Of a stretch of DNA of 64,000 nt, positions 59,501 to 64,000 are shown piece after piece (the first letter of the stretch is position 1; each line of letters begins with the position of its first letter). This DNA comes from Chloranthus sessilifolius (lineage: Eukaryota; Streptophyta; Magnoliopsida; Chloranthales; Chloranthaceae). The stretch spans positions 4,616,088-4,680,087 of the forward strand of contig CM037593.1 of assembly GCA_021018995.1 (NCBI GenBank), written 5' to 3'. The notes under the pieces were generated by a model. The model made no database searches and was not told where the DNA came from. It saw only the letters and a program-made list of their open reading frames with translations. A program made the translations under genes and the position numbers.

Positions 59501-62500
59501 ATTAATATTTTACCCTATATTCGATCGATCGATGCCTAGAATGATCGATCGATTTTGAATTGATCAAATGGGGAGGTATGACTCCTTAACTTCAATTAAT
59601 TGATTATAGTAAACTATATATATCATTTTTATCACTTTAACGCGACCACTTCGATAATACGAAGAGTTAGAAATTCGATACTCTCGTGAAAATCAAACTC
59701 TGACCTTCACGTTATTGAAATCACACGTATAACTACCATATTCTATATTTATATTGATGTGAATGTAAATAAATATATGTATAAATATAACTAAATCTGA
59801 ATGTAAATCTTTTCTATACGTACGATAGTTCTATGTTTCTATCTTGATCATGGTATACGAATTATGGACATGTTAGGTCATGTGCATGCGAGTGTATGAG
59901 ATCATGCCTACGCTTGGGCGTGGTGATTCGCTAAGATGGTATCGAAGTAAGAAATACATCGTATTTACATGTCCTATAACTCATGATGGTATGAGACATC
60001 ATGACGAGATGGTGAGTGTGAATTCAGTATAGCCTCGTACATGGTGGCATATATTGTGATCCTATCACTCCGAGTTCTAATATGATAGGATAAGATATGA
60101 GATTCGGGCCTAGTGAGATCTCTTTACGGTTACGTAAAACTCGGAATGTAGGAGTTTATGTATGGATGCAAGCCCTCTATGGTAGTTTATAACTTTTATG
60201 GTAGAGATGTCTCTTTACTGCCAACGAAGTACTTCCAAGTTACATGGAACCCTTTCCTCGAAAGCGTGATTTAGTGAAGTTGTCTCACTATAGCTCGTCC
60301 TAGGTGTAAGTTGTAAGAGTATATAATGATATGAGTATATTAAGATAAGTTATTAGTACTATATAAAGACACCTCTATGTAGGCTAACAAAAGATTAAAA
60401 ACTTAAGTCTGTACGTGTCGTTCCTTACATAGCCACCATAAGGGCAACAACGTCTTCCATCAAGGCGGGTCTCTGGGAGACAGTGTGATATGAGTTACGT
60501 TTGTTGGCCGCCCCTGTGACTGGATGGGGTCTATGATATGAGTATGACATGGTAGCTCGAACAACGACTCTGACACAGGTCATTTAGAATTTCATTGACC
60601 CTGTAGACGTTGAGTACCAAAAGCCTTGGGAGAGCGACGTCGCTAGTTACCAAGAGGACTTTGATGTTGACTTTGATCCGAGCGCCGATTATTAACAGTT
60701 GTAGACTCGGTATTGAGTTTTGTTTGATACTATTATTGTTGACTCTATGGTTTCTTGTATCGGATTTGTCTCCGACTTTTATTTTTGTTTTATTTGTGGA
60801 TTTATTGGATTTTATCGCAGTTATTTATTTATATTTATGACTGCCTTTATATTTCACCCTTATTTGTTGGCTTTCATGGATTTTGTGGAACCAAATTTGC
60901 GTGAGAACTTTGATTATGTGTATGTCTGTTTAGCATATTTGGGATGCGTGCGGGTCATAACTCGGAATTCTAGGCCCTCGGGATGGGGTAGAATTTCGGG
61001 TCGTGACAGTTTTTGTATCGGTGATTTCAAATCGTTACGTCCAATTCCTACCCGTCCAAGATTGGACCAATACCAATACATATTTTGTTATATGATACCT
61101 AGGTTCTCCTGCTTTGTAACACCCTGAGAATTGTCACTTCCCTACACCTGCTTTCTGTTCCCAATTCTTCTCCCGTCATTCTGGAAGTTTGATACATTTG
61201 TGGACAAATAAAAAAGGGCTTGAAGTATTCCCCCAAAGCTAATTTGAGAGCCATGTCCACTGTTAGTTTGTGCTGCTGATAGATTAGTCATTATATTGGG
61301 CACCTTCAACTCCGAAATGGGTTTTACAATGTTTTAATTGCAGCTATTTTGATATTCATTACTATTTGGAAATCCATCAAACAATTTTCCATTTGCGAAA
61401 TTCTTTTCATGTAGCAATTGATGAATTAATTATGACAAAAACCTACATAATTTGGACATTTTATTTGTTATTACTCCAGGGAAATTTGACAGTGAAAGAC
61501 TTTGATATAAGAAAGGAGGCAGGCAACGTTTCTTTTAGCGCTCGTGAGAAGGAATTTACGACTCGGGTATCTAAGAACTACCTTGAAATCCATCTCTTTT
61601 GGGCCGGGAAAGGGACTTGTTGCATACCGGGAGACAATGATTATGGACCATCCATTTCAGCCATCAAAGTTACAGCAGGTAATATATTTGACACACTTGG
61701 CACACATTTTATTGGCATGGAAACCAGGACTTTTGGATTTGGCAGTCATTTCGAACCGTCAGATCAATTTTCATTTTTCTAGACAGTCGCTAAATACTAT
61801 GCAGACTATACAAAATGTAGGTTACTTGTCCAATGTTTAAGAACTGCTTAAGTTGTATTTTTTGGGATTGGGCAATCGAGGGTAGGGATGCAAGTTCAGT
61901 TTACCTAACCGAACCGAAACCGGAATTTTCGGTTTTCAGTTCGGCTTTCTTTTTTTATAATTTTTTTCTGAAACAGAAACCGAACCTAAACCCGAAACTT
62001 TTGGTTTTGTTCGGTTTCCGTTTGGATTTATTATTTTTCTTTTTAAGGGATTGTTCAGGTTTTTTGGTTTACTCATCCTACCTACTCGGATTTCGGTTTT
62101 CGCAGCCAAAACACGAACTGAACCATACCGGATTTGGTTGAGTTTGGTTCGGTCCGAATCAGGTTTCAGTCCGGTTCTGTTTCCTCGGTTTTCAGTTCAG
62201 TTTCAGGTCAAAGCTTGCATCCCCTAGTCAAGGTGACTGGTTTGTGTGCTAAAAGATATAGCTTTGGTGTTGTCTAAATGACATTGGACTGTGATGGTGC
62301 CATATACCTAAGATAGTGCTATATTGAGGCTTAACACCCCATACACGCCTGCCAAATGACACCTCGGTGCTTTTGGGTGTATTGATTAGGTCCTTAATAA
62401 AATGGCATCAGAGCCAGCATCACATCTCAGGTTCAAGTCCCAGATGGGGCAACCTGGGAAAAGGGTACATAAAAGGGGCACCAGAGTAAAAGCCACTACG

Positions 62501-64000
62501 TGGTGGATTTTAAGACCCCAATGTAATAAGGACTTAACTTTCTGCCTCATTAGTGGTGGTTTTCGGTGAATTAATTAGGTCCTTAACAATCAAAACAAGA
62601 ATTAGATTTTTAAGTTTCTGAAAGTTCAACACCGTGTAATGATAACTGTGTTCTTGTTTAGATTTCGCGCCAACTTTCGACAACTGCCCATCTTCATCAA
62701 AGAGCAACAGCAAGACTGGTTTGGTTGTTGGGCTTGTGGTTTCATTTGCAGTTTTGAGCGTTATATCAGTTTTCACAGTTCTTTTTATAAGACGCAGGAG
62801 AAGGTTGGACAGCTACGAGGAAGGTAATACCAATGTTATGAACTGATACATACTGAAACTCAAATATTGAGTGTAAAATCACATTTTCTTAAGTGTTCGT
62901 ATGAGGTACCTGACCGTTAGTTGTGGCGCTTGAGTCAATCTCTCTCCATCAACTTTGAGCACCAAATCATTGAAATGTCAACAGTGCATTTCCTGATTTG
63001 CTTGCTCCTAAATAGCTGTGTGCCTCCCAAGGTTTGACCATCTAAGCAGAAGGAGATTGACCCGAAAACTGCTGCTAGTGTGTTTTTTATTACTACAGAA
63101 AAATGCATCAATTTTAAAATACTTTCAAGGGAACCCATGCTCTACTAATAGAAAAACAGATGTGTGCATTCAGATAATTTTTCATTGAATTGAAGAGAAT
63201 TAGATGATTGAAACCTGCCTACTTAATTGAATTCACAGAGTTCTTAGGAATGGGTGCAAAACCTAATACTTTCAGTTATGCCGAACTGAGGACTGCTACG
63301 GAAGATTTTGCGCCTGCAAATAAGCTTGGAGAGGGAGGATTCGGGTCAGTCTATAAGGTACTATCTTTTTCACTACAGTAAAGGAATAATGTTTTAACTT
63401 ATACTACTTCAGAGTAATCTAGACCATGGGTCAAAATCTTGGACGATATCGGTACCATACAAATACATATATATTGCTATGTATCAGACAATACATACCA
63501 ATGTGTCGTCCGAAACCAATAGTATCGGACGGTACATATCGGTTTTGGAGCTGGACGATACGTACCGGAAAACCAGGATTCTGATCGATGATCTAGAGCC
63601 CAATTTATAATATCTATGCAAGGGTCTAGAAACCTTCCAGACATGAAAAGTTCCTAGTTTTGAAATTCCCAAACGCACCATCCCTCCCCTCCCCCATGGT
63701 TTAAAATACCGGTTTTTCGGTACATATTGTCCAACTCCAAAACCTATACATATCGTCTGGTAAGTACCGGTTCCGGATGATACATTGATATGTATCTTCC
63801 GGTACATTACCAATTTATATGTAATGCACTGGTAAGATACCTTCAAAGTATCGTACCGGTGATCTCTGAAACCCGTAAGTATCGTCCATTATGTACTAGT
63901 TTCGGACGATGTAGAGTGTTTTGCTTCTAGAGGCATTAATTCACCTTCCTGCTCTTTGGGATTCTTTTCTTTTGGTCGATTCTTTTCTTTTGGTCCATAA
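37723..64000 (+). CDS. LRR-malectin receptor-like kinase (LRR-VIII-2), 20 exons, 3' end beyond window
   Basis: Plasma-membrane receptor kinase of the At1g56130/At1g56140/At1g56145 (CORK1/IGP1) group; in Arabidopsis members of this group are needed for responses to cellulose-derived oligosaccharides. Exons: 37723-37843, 42222-42405, 44242-44313, 44424-44495, 45620-45691, 49808-49879, 52129-52200, 52284-52355, 52822-52893, 52988-53059, 53181-53252, 53833-53904, 54009-54074, 54835-54900, 55476-55520, 56442-56497, 56587-56960, 61480-61678, 62662-62823, 63239-63357. All introns are GT-AG; phases agree and give 704 codons without a stop. Order: signal peptide (about 1-34), cysteine-containing cap (41-101), LRRs (102-400), malectin domain (about 420-610), membrane helix (630-653), kinase start with LGEGGFGSV (694-702). 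The remaining kinase subdomains lie to the right. Exact orthology, and hence ligand, cannot be settled from this part. Confidence 0.93.
38668..38912. mobile_element. Tourist-like MITE in intron 1
   Basis: The left end AGCTGTGTTTGGGTTATCTC and right end GAGCTAATCCAAACGCAGCC are inverse and flanked by TTA on both sides. It matches the 25,223-25,476 copy in opposite orientation (GAGCAGGTATAGAGCAGC; GGAGCCAAAAAGTAAAAGAG). Confidence 0.7.
40100..40304. repeat. Two (TA)n microsatellites in intron 1
   Basis: Runs at about 40,100-40,154 (just after CTCTCTCTCTC) and 40,266-40,304. The second is followed by a duplicated TATATATAAAGCTTTG string. Confidence 0.9.
40731..41125. mobile_element. Mutator-like MITE, GGGAGCTACAACTTGCA family, copy 1 (intron 1)
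   Basis: Ends GGGAGCTATAACTTGCACAT and GTGTGCAAGTTGTAGCTCTC are inverse. Flanks GTTATAAAA (40,722-40,730) and TTTATAAAA (41,126-41,134) agree in 8 of 9 bases, a 9-bp Mutator-type target duplication. Inside, CATGTGGAACTCCATCTAAG / CTTAGATGGTGTTCTATGTG-type arms pair. 395 bp, no coding capacity. Confidence 0.8.
41185..41730. mobile_element. Foldback element in intron 1
   Basis: GTTTCACCTTTTTCCAGTAG on the left pairs with GGAAAAGGTGAATC on the right, AATTTAGCTTAGC-type text with TTAAACTTAGCTTGG, and GTGTGTAAAAGGACC with GGTCCTTTTACACAC. The plan resembles the GGTCTC foldbacks at 17,440 and 24,841. The exact tips are unclear. Confidence 0.55.
42222..42405 (+). CDS. Exon 2: N-terminal cap before the LRRs
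   Basis: Reads VRALNIIFQKWNKRAAPTWN, then TTGDPCSGTAIDSR, then IIPAIKCNCTFDAGTTCHIT. The W-N-x-x-G-x-x-C-S-G-x-A-I-D and K-C-x-C-x-F/Y-x5-C-x-I pattern is characteristic of this receptor group. The acceptor is GAGCAG, so splicing three bases earlier (exon from 42,219) would add one alanine. The donor CT|GTAAGT leaves phase 2. Confidence 0.92.
42914..43452. mobile_element. Mutator-like foldback in intron 2, right arm duplicated
   Basis: TTATTTTAA (42,905-42,913) and TTATTTTAG (43,453-43,461) flank the ends GGGTTAAGTAC and GTAGCCGTACCC; 8 of 9 bases agree. The arms are of the GATGGAGATC type. The right arm (GATCTTAAGATCTATC, then AAAGGAAGATTGGAACAG) occurs twice, at about 43,168 and 43,351, with a TACTTACTAATAAA(T/C)GG repeat between. 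Confidence 0.7.
43508..43850. mobile_element. GATGGAGATC-type foldback in intron 2
   Basis: Left GATTCTTCC and GAAATTGTTGACTGTTTTGA; right TCAAAACAGTCAACAGTCTA and GGAAGAATC. The arms match closely around a GATCATG-rich centre, with TCCACATGGCACAAATC and its inverse inside. Confidence 0.65.
44242..45691 (+). CDS. Exons 3-5: first LRRs (44242-44313, 44424-44495, 45620-45691)
   Basis: Three 72-bp phase-2 exons, one 24-residue LRR each: LKLQRFNVEGVIPEELQNLT, LNLGENSLRGPLPSFIGNLV and LTLDHNVFNGTIPKELAQLR (each followed by four to five more residues). One LRR per 72-bp exon is the usual layout in this gene family. Intron 4 (44496-45619) holds a nested pair of MITEs. Confidence 0.93.
44579..45296. 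mobile_element. Mutator-like MITE, GGGAGCTACAACTTGCA family, copy 2 (intron 4)
   Basis: Ends GGGAGCTACAACTTGCATAC and CATGTGCAAGTTTTAGCTCC are inverse. Flanks TTCTATTAG (44,570-44,578) and TACTATTAG (45,297-45,305) agree in 8 of 9 bases. It is enlarged by the nested MITE at 44,905-45,235. Confidence 0.8.
44905..45235. mobile_element. MITE, GGCATAGCTC family, copy 2, nested in the Mutator-like MITE
   Basis: Ends GCTGCATATGGCATAGCTCC and AGAGCTATGCCATATGCAGC are inverse and flanked by a perfect 5-bp repeat CAAAG (44,900-44,904; 45,236-45,240). Its arms continue with GAGTTCACCTGCT / AGCAGGTGAACTC. 331 bp. Confidence 0.8.
46057..46522. mobile_element. Foldback with CAAGGTTTT ends and GAGGCGTA repeats
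   Basis: CAAGGTTTTAAATAGTG at the left and GCCTTTGAAAACCTTG at the right are inverse. The left arm contains about eight GAGGC(A/G)TA repeats, some in a 31-bp tandem (ACTGAGGCGTAAGAAGGC); the right arm has GGCTTACGCCTTGCCTC and CGCCTTACGCC. No transposase. Confidence 0.65.
46985..47198. mobile_element. hAT MITE with 8-bp target duplication (7 of 8)
   Basis: Ends CAGGGACGGAGCC and GGCTCCGTCCCTG are perfect inverses. Flanks CATGTGGA and CATGTGCA differ in one base. Inside, a piece of about 55 bp (TTTTCTTTTAAATTGT, GGTCATCACCCCCCTCCC) is present twice in tandem. Confidence 0.8.
47516..47583. repeat. Long (TA)n microsatellite in intron 5
   Basis: About 67 bp of TA repeats following GGAACCGGCTCC. 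It extends a spurious 179-codon frame on the minus strand. Confidence 0.9.
47679..48653. mobile_element. hAT MITE with perfect 8-bp target duplication, containing a second MITE
   Basis: GCTGAGAT occurs at 47,671-47,678 and 48,654-48,661. Ends CAGGAATGCAAGTTT and GGTTTGCATCCCTA are inverse. The interior is made of AACCGAAACCGAA / TTCGGTTTCGGTT repeats. It is enlarged by an insertion at 47,974-48,311. The same family occurs in intron 18 at about 61,881-62,225. Confidence 0.8.
47974..48311. mobile_element. MITE nested in the hAT MITE (ATAGTGACAAATTTC ends)
   Basis: TATCATAGTGACAAATTTCG at the left and GAAATTTGTCACTATGATA at the right are inverse. The arms consist of TTTCGG(C)GAAATT-type repeats. 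338 bp, non-coding. Confidence 0.75.
48733..49742. mobile_element. 1-kb foldback-like element before exon 6
   Basis: TACGGAACCAATACTTGCAC, then CCCAAATATAAGCCATTGCA, on the left is the inverse of TGCAATGGCTTATGTTTGGG, then TGCAAGTATTGGCTCCA, on the right. The interior has no recognised coding sequence. It ends 65 bp before exon 6. Confidence 0.65.
49808..49879 (+). CDS. Exon 6: LRR
   Basis: LALGSNFFTGSLPPELGSLV, then TLELL; 72 bp, acceptor TCTGCAG, donor GCT|GTAAGA. It follows the 4.1-kb intron 5. Confidence 0.92.
50284..50683. mobile_element. GATGGAGATC-type foldback in intron 6
   Basis: GGTTTTTGCGACTAAAGA and CAACTGATGGTTCCACCAT on the left pair with GTGGAACCATCAGTTGCAAA and TCTTTGGATGCAAAAACC on the right. 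The internal arms are of the GAGATCATGG(C)CC type. About 400 bp. Confidence 0.7.
50922..51178. mobile_element. GATACGTATC palindromic MITE, full-length copy (intron 6)
   Basis: CATGGGTCAAACTATCGTTT at the left and CCGATATTTTGACCCATG at the right are inverse ends. Between are GATACCGATGCGTACCGG and ATACGTATCGTC-type short palindromes. It gives the reference ends for the family. Confidence 0.7.
51478..52045 (+). mobile_element. Tandem retroelement-like pieces with Met-tRNA primer-site motifs
   Basis: Three related copies (GCTCTCCCA(A/G)C(A/T)CCTTA(A/G)AA, then CATTGAGTTGTG(C/T)CTCT) start near 51,520, 51,640 and 51,850. Two are followed by TGGTAGCTCAATGG, TATAAGATCC and TGGTAT(C/T)AGAGCCAGG (51,737 and 51,957), the initiator Met-tRNA primer-site sequence, and then by GGGGTTC. 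TGTTGGGTCCC at about 51,797 resembles an LTR start. It may be a miniature LTR element (TRIM) or a tRNA-related repeat. A 14-base G run ends it (52,008-52,021). Confidence 0.5.
52129..53252 (+). CDS. Exons 7-11: LRRs (52129-52200, 52284-52355, 52822-52893, 52988-53059, 53181-53252)
   Basis: Five 72-bp phase-2 exons. Motifs: LYIDSAGVSGAIPSSFANLT, MWASDNSFTGRIPDFIGNWT, LKLQGNSFEGPIPSHFSNLN, LRISDLSTRSSSLAFIRDMK and LILRNNMISDTIPSDIGEYT. The fourth lacks the N-x-L-x-G-x-I-P core, as the same repeat does in relatives, so this is a family trait and not decay. Confidence 0.93.
52461..52774. mobile_element. hAT-type MITE with CTGTCAACGGG ends (intron 8)
   Basis: TAGTGCTGTCAACGGGTTAG on the left and CCCATTGATAGCCCTA on the right are inverse ends of a common plant MITE type. 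Inner arms GACCCGACAGG / GGTCGGGTTGACC also pair. It fills most of intron 8. Confidence 0.6.
53286..53681. mobile_element. Mutator-like MITE, GGGAGCTACAACTTGCA family, copy 3 (intron 11)
   Basis: Ends GGGCGCTACAACTTGCACAC and GTGTGCAAGTTGTAGCTCCC are inverse. Flanks TTCATCTAA (53,277-53,285) and TTCATCTCA (53,682-53,690) agree in 8 of 9 bases. 396 bp, almost the same length as copy 1. Confidence 0.82.
53833..56497 (+). CDS. Exons 12-16: last LRRs and linker (53833-53904, 54009-54074, 54835-54900, 55476-55520, 56442-56497)
   Basis: LDLGFNNITGHIPNSLFTLS (72 bp), LFLGNNSLSGNLPPEKSNSL (66 bp), IDLSYNELSGSFPSWVNRDS (66 bp), LNMVANNFVMDDSMER (45 bp), then RLMPGLRCLQRDFPCNRSC (56 bp), the cysteine-bearing linker before the malectin domain. 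The shorter last exons and the final CLQ-x-D/N-F-x-C-N-R motif agree with relatives. Phase changes from 2 to 1 after exon 16. Confidence 0.92.
54319..54753. mobile_element. GATACGTATC palindromic element, long copy (intron 13)
   Basis: CATGGGTCAAAATCTCAGAA on the left and TCCGAGATTTTGATCCATG on the right are inverse. It is filled with (A)TCTC(G/A)GACGATAC / GTATCG(C/T)C(T/C)GAGATTTTG arms. The longest copy of the family. Confidence 0.65.
55152..55381. mobile_element. GATACGTATC palindromic element (intron 14)
   Basis: CACGGTTCAAAATATCATCC on the left and CCAGTATTTTAAACCATG on the right form diverged ends. ACCGGTACGTAC and GGTACGTACCGG palindromes lie inside. It ends about 95 bp before exon 15. 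Confidence 0.6.
55521..56441 (+). other. Intron 15 (0.9 kb), with GATAC-type and ACTCGA-rich repeats
   Basis: Between 55,650 and 56,350 the intron carries GATAC-family pieces (about 55,660-55,760 and 56,250-56,350) and an inverted set of ACTCGAC / GTCGAGT motifs (about 55,790-55,880 and 56,150-56,240), probably one foldback. No coding sequence. Confidence 0.5.
56587..56960 (+). CDS. Exon 17: malectin domain, first part
   Basis: 374 bp. Reads STLAIDCGGRGMNS, RWAVSNTGRFGS, LFQTARISAGSLRYYGLGLE, NGDYNVTLLFAEL and GRRVFDIYLQ. The I-D/N-C-G-G start and the S-L-R-Y-Y-G-L-G-L-E-N-G-x-Y-x-V-x-L-x-F-A-E block are the malectin signature in plant receptor kinases, an extracellular carbohydrate-binding fold. 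The donor CAG|GTATGC ends in phase 0. Confidence 0.95.
57483..57699. mobile_element. GATACGTATC palindromic element (intron 17)
   Basis: GCATGGATCAAAATATCGTC at the left, CGATAATTTAACCCATG at the right. Inside, ACATTGAATGTATCG(T/A)(T/A)CGATACATTCAA-type palindromes occur several times. Confidence 0.65.
58491..61008. mobile_element. 2.5-kb foldback with TGTCACG(A/G)CCC ends in intron 17
   Basis: The left arm from 58,491 (TGTCACGGCCCAAAATTCTA, then CCCCATCCCGAGGGCCTAG) is the inverse of the right arm ending 61,008. Similarity runs inward about 480 bp and resumes at 59,340-59,450 against 60,450-60,560 (GGGGCGTCCAACAAACGTAA on the left), so the right arm lacks about 350 bp. Flanks GTTTC and GTTTT suggest a 5-bp duplication. 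Ends TG...CA recall an LTR, but the two ends are inverted. Small open frames in the arms (58,586-58,963 minus; 60,610-61,127 plus) match nothing I know. Confidence 0.75.
61480..61678 (+). CDS. Exon 18: malectin domain, second part
   Basis: 199 bp after the 4.5-kb intron 17. Reads GNLTVKDFDIRKEAGN, then VSKNYLEIHLFWAGKGTCCI, then YGPSISAIKVTA. V-x-K-D-F-D-(I/V)-R and E-I-H-L-F-W-A-G-K-G-T-C-C-I are near-invariant in the family. Donor GCAG|GTAATA, phase 1. Confidence 0.95.
61881..62225. mobile_element. hAT MITE with TAGGGATGCAAG ends (intron 18)
   Basis: TAGGGATGCAAGTTCAG at the left and AAGCTTGCATCCCCTA at the right are inverse; the interior is AACCGAAACCGG / TTCGGTTTTCAGTT text. Flanks ATCGAGGG and GTCAAGGT agree only partly, as expected for an old 8-bp duplication. 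Same family as 47,679-48,653. Confidence 0.7.
62403..62415 (+). other. Primer-site-like motif TGGCATCAGAGCC in intron 18
   Basis: One base from the Met-tRNA primer-site sequence, followed 15 bases later by CAGGTTCAAGTCCC, the same spacing as at 51,737. Probably another fragment of the same repeat; no LTR could be bounded. Confidence 0.35.
62662..62823 (+). CDS. Exon 19: juxtamembrane region and transmembrane helix
   Basis: 162 bp. After DFAPTFDNCPSSSKSNSKT comes the hydrophobic helix GLVVGLVVSFAVLSVISVFT, then VLFI and the basic stop-transfer RRRRR, giving type I topology with the kinase inside the cell. Donor GGAAG|GTAATA, phase 1. Confidence 0.93.
62824..63238 (+). other. Intron 19, nothing recognised
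   Basis: GT-AG intron of 415 bp without a recognised repeat. Confidence 0.6.
63239..63357 (+). CDS. Exon 20: start of the kinase domain
   Basis: 119 bp. Reads PNTFSYAELRTATEDFAPAN, then KLGEGGFGSVYK: the F-(S/T)-Y-x-E-L-x-x-A-T-x-D-F motif of plant receptor kinases and an intact glycine-rich ATP-binding loop. The donor AAG|GTACTA is in phase 0. The next exon, with the catalytic lysine, is not within the window. Confidence 0.94.
63423..63591. mobile_element. GATACGTATC palindromic element (intron 20)
   Basis: ACCATGGGTCAAAATCTTGG on the left, ACCAGGATTCTGATCGATG on the right, with ACGATACGTACCGG inside. It lies 66 bp after exon 20. Confidence 0.6.
63694..63912. mobile_element. GATACGTATC palindromic element, second copy in intron 20
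   Basis: CCATGGTTTAAAATACCGGT on the left, then GGTAAGTACCGGTTCCGG and GTATCGTACCGGTGAT. The right end is less clear (about 63,912). To the window edge only a short TTCTTTTCTTTTGG(T) duplication follows. Confidence 0.5.

Larger units (their letters stand above)
56961..61479 (+). other. Intron 17 (4.5 kb) of the receptor kinase
   Basis: Contains a GATAC element (57,483-57,699), a second one (58,261 to about 61,095) split by the 2.5-kb foldback (58,491-61,008), and AG-rich low-complexity DNA at about 58,010-58,120. The rest shows no features. Confidence 0.75.

Noticed and set aside
1-64000. CRISPR array or bacterial operon
   Set aside because: Spliced plant gene, plant retroelements and MITEs show this is a plant nuclear sequence; no regularly spaced identical repeats with unique spacers.

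Overview
The window is nuclear DNA from a flowering plant with large, transposon-rich intergenic regions and introns. The evidence is GT-AG introns in a plant receptor-kinase gene, plant-type LTR retrotransposons with initiator-Met-tRNA primer sites, plastid-derived DNA, and many short inverted-repeat transposons. I could not fix the species. Long repeat-filled introns are typical of woody lineages with large genomes, but that is only an inference.

Layout. From 1 to about 37,000 I find no intact gene. In order it holds: the 3' end of a Ty3/gypsy retrotransposon (1-3912); foldback DNA elements rich in TCGATATCGA motifs; a nuclear insertion of plastid DNA with the start of ndhB (about 9690-9985); decayed exon fragments of a subtilisin-like protease (about 10,860) and of the ribosome-assembly ATPase midasin (11,945-12,460); LINE remnants (13,740-14,480 and 18,650-19,290); a duplicated block around a solo LTR (14,490-17,010); a Copia LTR split by a 1.8-kb Mutator-like element with a perfect 9-bp target duplication (22,131-24,284); a hAT transposase remnant (28,687-29,060); a 44-bp minisatellite containing telomere-like TTTAGGG motifs (29,773-30,162); and a 1.6-kb non-autonomous hAT element with a perfect 8-bp target duplication (31,717-33,315).

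From 37,723 to beyond the right edge lies the one clearly functional-looking gene: a plus-strand LRR-malectin receptor-like kinase of subfamily LRR-VIII-2, closest in my reading to the Arabidopsis At1g56130/At1g56140/At1g56145 (CORK1/IGP1) group. I resolved 20 exons by splice sites and reading phase. They give 704 uninterrupted codons covering signal peptide, N-terminal cap, about a dozen LRRs, malectin domain, one membrane helix and the kinase glycine loop. The rest of the kinase domain lies outside the window. Introns make up 23,523 of the 25,635 bp between the start codon and the end of exon 20, and they are packed with small transposons: three copies of one Mutator-like MITE with 9-bp target duplications, nested hAT MITEs, a 2.5-kb foldback in intron 17, and at least six copies of a palindromic GATACGTATC family. 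The open frame and intact splice signals suggest the gene tolerates this load.
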